Shown: positions 44,981-46,828 of the stretch, piece by piece
How positions within the stretch are numbered: position 1 is the first letter of the stretch
Layout of the letters: every line of letters starts with the position of its first letter
Assembly (NCBI GenBank): GCA_017560945.1
Contig: JAFZDY010000013.1
Location: 1-46,828 of the forward strand
From: Bacteroidaceae bacterium
Lineage (GTDB): Bacteria; Bacteroidota; Bacteroidia; Bacteroidales; Bacteroidaceae
DNA length: 46,828 nt
Reading direction: 5' to 3'
Notes under the pieces: generated by a model
The model's input: the letters and a program-made list of their open reading frames with translations, nothing else
What the model was told of the DNA's origin: nothing
Databases searched by the model: none
Made by a program: the position numbers and the translations under genes

Positions 44981-46294
44981 TCAATTCACTTCTCTTGCTT
45001 CCTCAAATTTTTGCTTCATGGTAGGGTTGCCACGAGTCAGTTTTTTGATGGTAAGTTCCTCAGTATCATTGTTTGCCAAGCGCAGGTAGTTTTCCGAACT
45101 CAGCAAGTCCTCCTTCATCTTTTGTAGCGATTTTATAGTCTTGTCAATCTCCTCGATAGCCTTGTTGAACTTGTCGCTTGCACGTTGGTAGTGATTGCCA
45201 AACCTGTTTCTGAATTCGTTCAGTTTGTTCTCAAAGTTTGTCACGTCCACAGATTGTTGGCGAGCGACCAACAGTTCTCTTTGATACTCAATGCTCTTCT
45301 TTGAAGCCTGTGTCAATAGAGAAATCAGTGGCATGAAGAACTGAGGACGCACCACATACATCTTCGGATATCGGTACGACATATCCACTATTCCCTCGTT
45401 ATAGAAGTCATTCTCAGGTTCCAGTAGCGATACCAATACCGCATATTCGCACCCCTTTTCACGTCTGTCCTTGTCCAGTTTTGCAAGGAAATCCTCGTTC
45501 TTGTGCTTCGTGGCCGTTTCGTCCATCTCGTTCTTCATTTCGAACATGATGGAGATATACTCCATACCATCTGCAAAGTCTCGGAAGATGAAGTCTCCCT
45601 TGCTACCATGGCTGGCGTCGTTGTCCTTCTCGAAGTAGGCATACGGATACATTGTGGTACGCACTCGGTTAAACTCGTTGCTACAATGCACCTCCAGCGA
45701 TTCGCCAATCATCTTTGTCGAGAGTTTCGCCTTCAAGTCCTTGTAGTAGTCCACCAACTCCTGTTTCTGCTTGAGTTGTCGCTCATAGTTCTCCTTCAGG
45801 TTAGCCTCCCTGATGGTTGCCTCCTTCTGTTTCACATCTATCTGGCTTCGCAATTCCACCAGGCTGTTTTCCTTTGCCTGTATGATGTCTTTCGCCCTAT
45901 TCTGCTCCTCCAGTACAGCCACCCGAGTCCTGTTGTCACTCAGTTCTATGAGCGCCTTCAGTCGTGCTATCTCCTCATTGTTCTTTGCCCGCTCGGCACT
46001 CAACTCCAGTTCCTTTTTCTGGTTGAAGCCATCCAGTTGAGCCTGTAGTTTAACTATTTCGCTATCCCTTTTCGACAGTTCCACCTCCTTCGCATTCAGT
46101 TTGCCCTGAAACTCTTGACTTAACTTCAGCGATTCAGCCTCCTGTCTTACTTCGTTCTGCTTGCTTATCTCTTCCAGTCTCGACTTCACCTCTGCATCAA
46201 ACTCTTGCGTCTTCACTTGACTCACGATGGAGGCATAGTCAGCTTCATCTACCGAAAAAACACTACCGCATTGTGGACATTTTAACTCTTTCAT
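44981..46294 (-). CDS. DUF2130 coiled-coil protein with nuclease-like core
   Basis: A 437-residue cytoplasmic protein of the DUF2130 family, function unknown. A CPQC pair at 5-8 suggests a half zinc ribbon. Residues about 25-185 are a long coiled coil. The conserved domain follows: [28 protein letters not shown] and SIMFEMKNE. The spacing D...E-x-K resembles the PD-(D/E)XK nuclease core. A C-terminal helical region (about 340-437) ends it. It has its own promoter box and a structured 5' leader (46327-46371). A DNA-processing role is inference from the motif only. Confidence 0.85.
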   Translation of the reverse strand: MKELKCPQCGSVFSVDEADYASIVSQVKTQEFDAEVKSRLEEISKQNEVRQEAESLKLSQEFQGKLNAKEVELSKRDSEIVKLQAQLDGFNQKKELELSAERAKNNEEIARLKALIELSDNRTRVAVLEEQNRAKDIIQAKENSLVELRSQIDVKQKEATIREANLKENYERQLKQKQELVDYYKDLKAKLSTKMIGESLEVHCSNEFNRVRTTMYPYAYFEKDNDASHGSKGDFIFRDFADGMEYISIMFEMKNEMDETATKHKNEDFLAKLDKDRREKGCEYAVLVSLLEPENDFYNEGIVDMSYRYPKMYVVRPQFFMPLISLLTQASKKSIEYQRELLVARQQSVDVTNFENKLNEFRNRFGNHYQRASDKFNKAIEEIDKTIKSLQKMKEDLLSSENYLRLANNDTEELTIKKLTRGNPTMKQKFEEAREVN

Positions 46295-46326
46295 ATTCTC
46301 TTACGAAACACTTGGTTTATTCATTG

Positions 46327-46371
46327 GCTCGACTCCCTTCCCTCTCCGTCATAGGGTTTATGACGTCGAGC
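46327..46371 (-). promoter_or_regulatory. Structured 5' leader of the DUF2130 gene
   Basis: The outer stem GCTCGAC/GTCGAGC (46327-46333 with 46365-46371) encloses an inner stem GTCATA/TATGAC (46348-46353 with 46359-46364). The only unpaired side strand is a 14-nt purine tract (in RNA) with two AGGG runs. The inner loop holds CCCT, which could pair with AGGG. It would start about 6 nt from the predicted transcription start. Confidence 0.6.
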
Positions 46372-46382
46372 GTACCATTTTG

Positions 46383-46390
46383 CAAAAGTA
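46383..46390 (-). promoter_or_regulatory. Promoter -7 box of the DUF2130 gene
   Basis: TACTTTTG on the minus strand predicts a start near 46376 and a leader of about 82 nt. Confidence 0.6.
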
Positions 46391-46514
46391 ACAAATTTCT
46401 TTTAGTCATTACTTTGTTTGCCAATATTTCTGCTCCAAATGTCCTATTCTTCAATATTATTAACAGAAGAGAATATAATGAGTAAAGACTCCTCTTTGCT
46501 CACTTAATTTTTAC

Positions 46515-46611
46515 CCGCGTCATCCGTGCCATCTGCGCCTAAAATGTAGCATCCGCATGGCCAATCAAAAGTCAAAATTCAAATTAGGCGCGGATGACAC
46601 GGATTACGCGG
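46515..46611. repeat. 97-bp inverted repeat element (CACGGAT family)
   Basis: Arms 46515-46542 and 46584-46611 are 28-bp reverse complements with three mismatches, around a 41-bp centre. It is the most complete member of the family in this window and lies between the DUF2130 gene and the terminal partial gene. No coding capacity is seen. Confidence 0.85.
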
Positions 46612-46635
46612 ATTTATTTTAATTGCCATCATTGT

Positions 46636-46688
46636 CAAAACTATCTATCCCCCTCCATAGAGGGAGGGGGTTAGGGGGGGAGGGTCTT
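46636..46688. repeat. C-rich hairpin element abutting a stop codon
   Basis: The palindrome CCCCCTCC...GGAGGGGG-type core and flanks (ACTATC at one end, GGGTCTTT at the other) match the element at 18207-18264. It begins directly after the stop codon of the terminal minus-strand gene and may terminate its transcript. Confidence 0.6.
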
Positions 46689-46828
46689 TTACAACGGATT
46701 TCCCCCAGTGCCACTGCCACCGCCATTGTCCGGTTCTTCGGGCTCAGGTTCGTTGGTGGAGTCGTCCTTTTTCTTTTCATCCTCCTTGGGGTCCCACTTT
46801 ACCCAGTCGATGCTGAATGCTTGCATGG
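46689..46828 (-). CDS. Unidentified protein, C-terminal end only
   Basis: The last 46 or so codons of a gene that continues beyond the window. The visible part reads MQAFSIDWVKWDPKEDEK, then an acidic/lysine stretch, EPEPEEPDNGGG and a Gly-rich end (SGTGGNPL). The methionine near the window edge is probably internal. Low-complexity acidic/glycine tails of this sort occur in Bacteroidales HU-like DNA-binding proteins among others. Nothing here allows a family call. Confidence 0.6.
   Translation of the reverse strand, partial: MQAFSIDWVKWDPKEDEKKKDDSTNEPEPEEPDNGGGSGTGGNPL

Noticed and set aside
1-46828. tRNA genes, CRISPR arrays, transposases, integrases and riboswitches
   Set aside because: I looked in all gaps and found no cloverleaf, regularly spaced direct repeats with unique spacers, mobility gene or recognisable riboswitch core.

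Overview
This 46.8 kb window comes from a chromosome of the order Bacteroidales, most likely Bacteroidaceae or Prevotellaceae. The ribosomal proteins L20 and L35, IF3 and the DUF5683/DUF6078 families are of that type. Many genes are preceded by the Bacteroidetes promoter element TAnnTTTG, in some cases with a TTTG box about 20 bp upstream. I see no phage, insertion sequence, CRISPR array or tRNA. The content is mostly core housekeeping genes plus one accessory-looking envelope operon.

Region by region. 250-449 (minus): a structured RNA downstream of rplT matching the Bacteroidales-1/6S-like RNA in position, promoter and fold. 643-7619 (minus): translation block rplT, rpmI, infC and thrS, preceded by a TPR lipoprotein-sized periplasmic protein, peptide deformylase and the RuvX/YqgF nuclease. 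7946-12048 (minus): SPOR-domain lipoprotein, ABC-F factor EttA and a sugar nucleotidyltransferase, with an 856-bp gap that carries an orphan terminator and an orphan promoter. 12291-17505 (plus): uvrB, a DUF5103 (type IX secretion plug-like) protein, RNase P RNA and a YihY-family membrane protein. 17666-19647 (minus): nitroreductase, riboflavin synthase and a cysteine-free sirtuin, the last divergent from a DUF6078 gene (plus).

20499-29501 (minus) is a five-gene unit read from one promoter near 29583. It encodes a GH97-N-like domain joined to a predicted beta-barrel, a large MG2-type surface/periplasmic protein, an FtsX/MacB-type permease with no ATPase beside it, and two thioredoxin-fold lipoproteins. 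Its function is unknown and it is the best candidate here for an undescribed system.

29709-37855 (minus) looks like one seven-gene operon: parA, parB, DUF5683, LysM lytic transglycosylase, rel, radA and free-methionine-sulfoxide reductase. It links chromosome segregation, envelope growth, stringent response and repair. Divergent surE-lpxB (plus), uvrA (minus), cardiolipin synthase (plus) and a DUF2130 protein (minus) follow. The window ends in the 3' end of an unidentified minus-strand gene.

Intergenic regions hold several dispersed repeat families: heptamer TTGAACC-type arrays, a 34-bp unit, a CACGGAT-type inverted repeat, a C-rich hairpin that abuts stop codons, an A/T-rich palindrome, and two different arrays with a 22-bp period.
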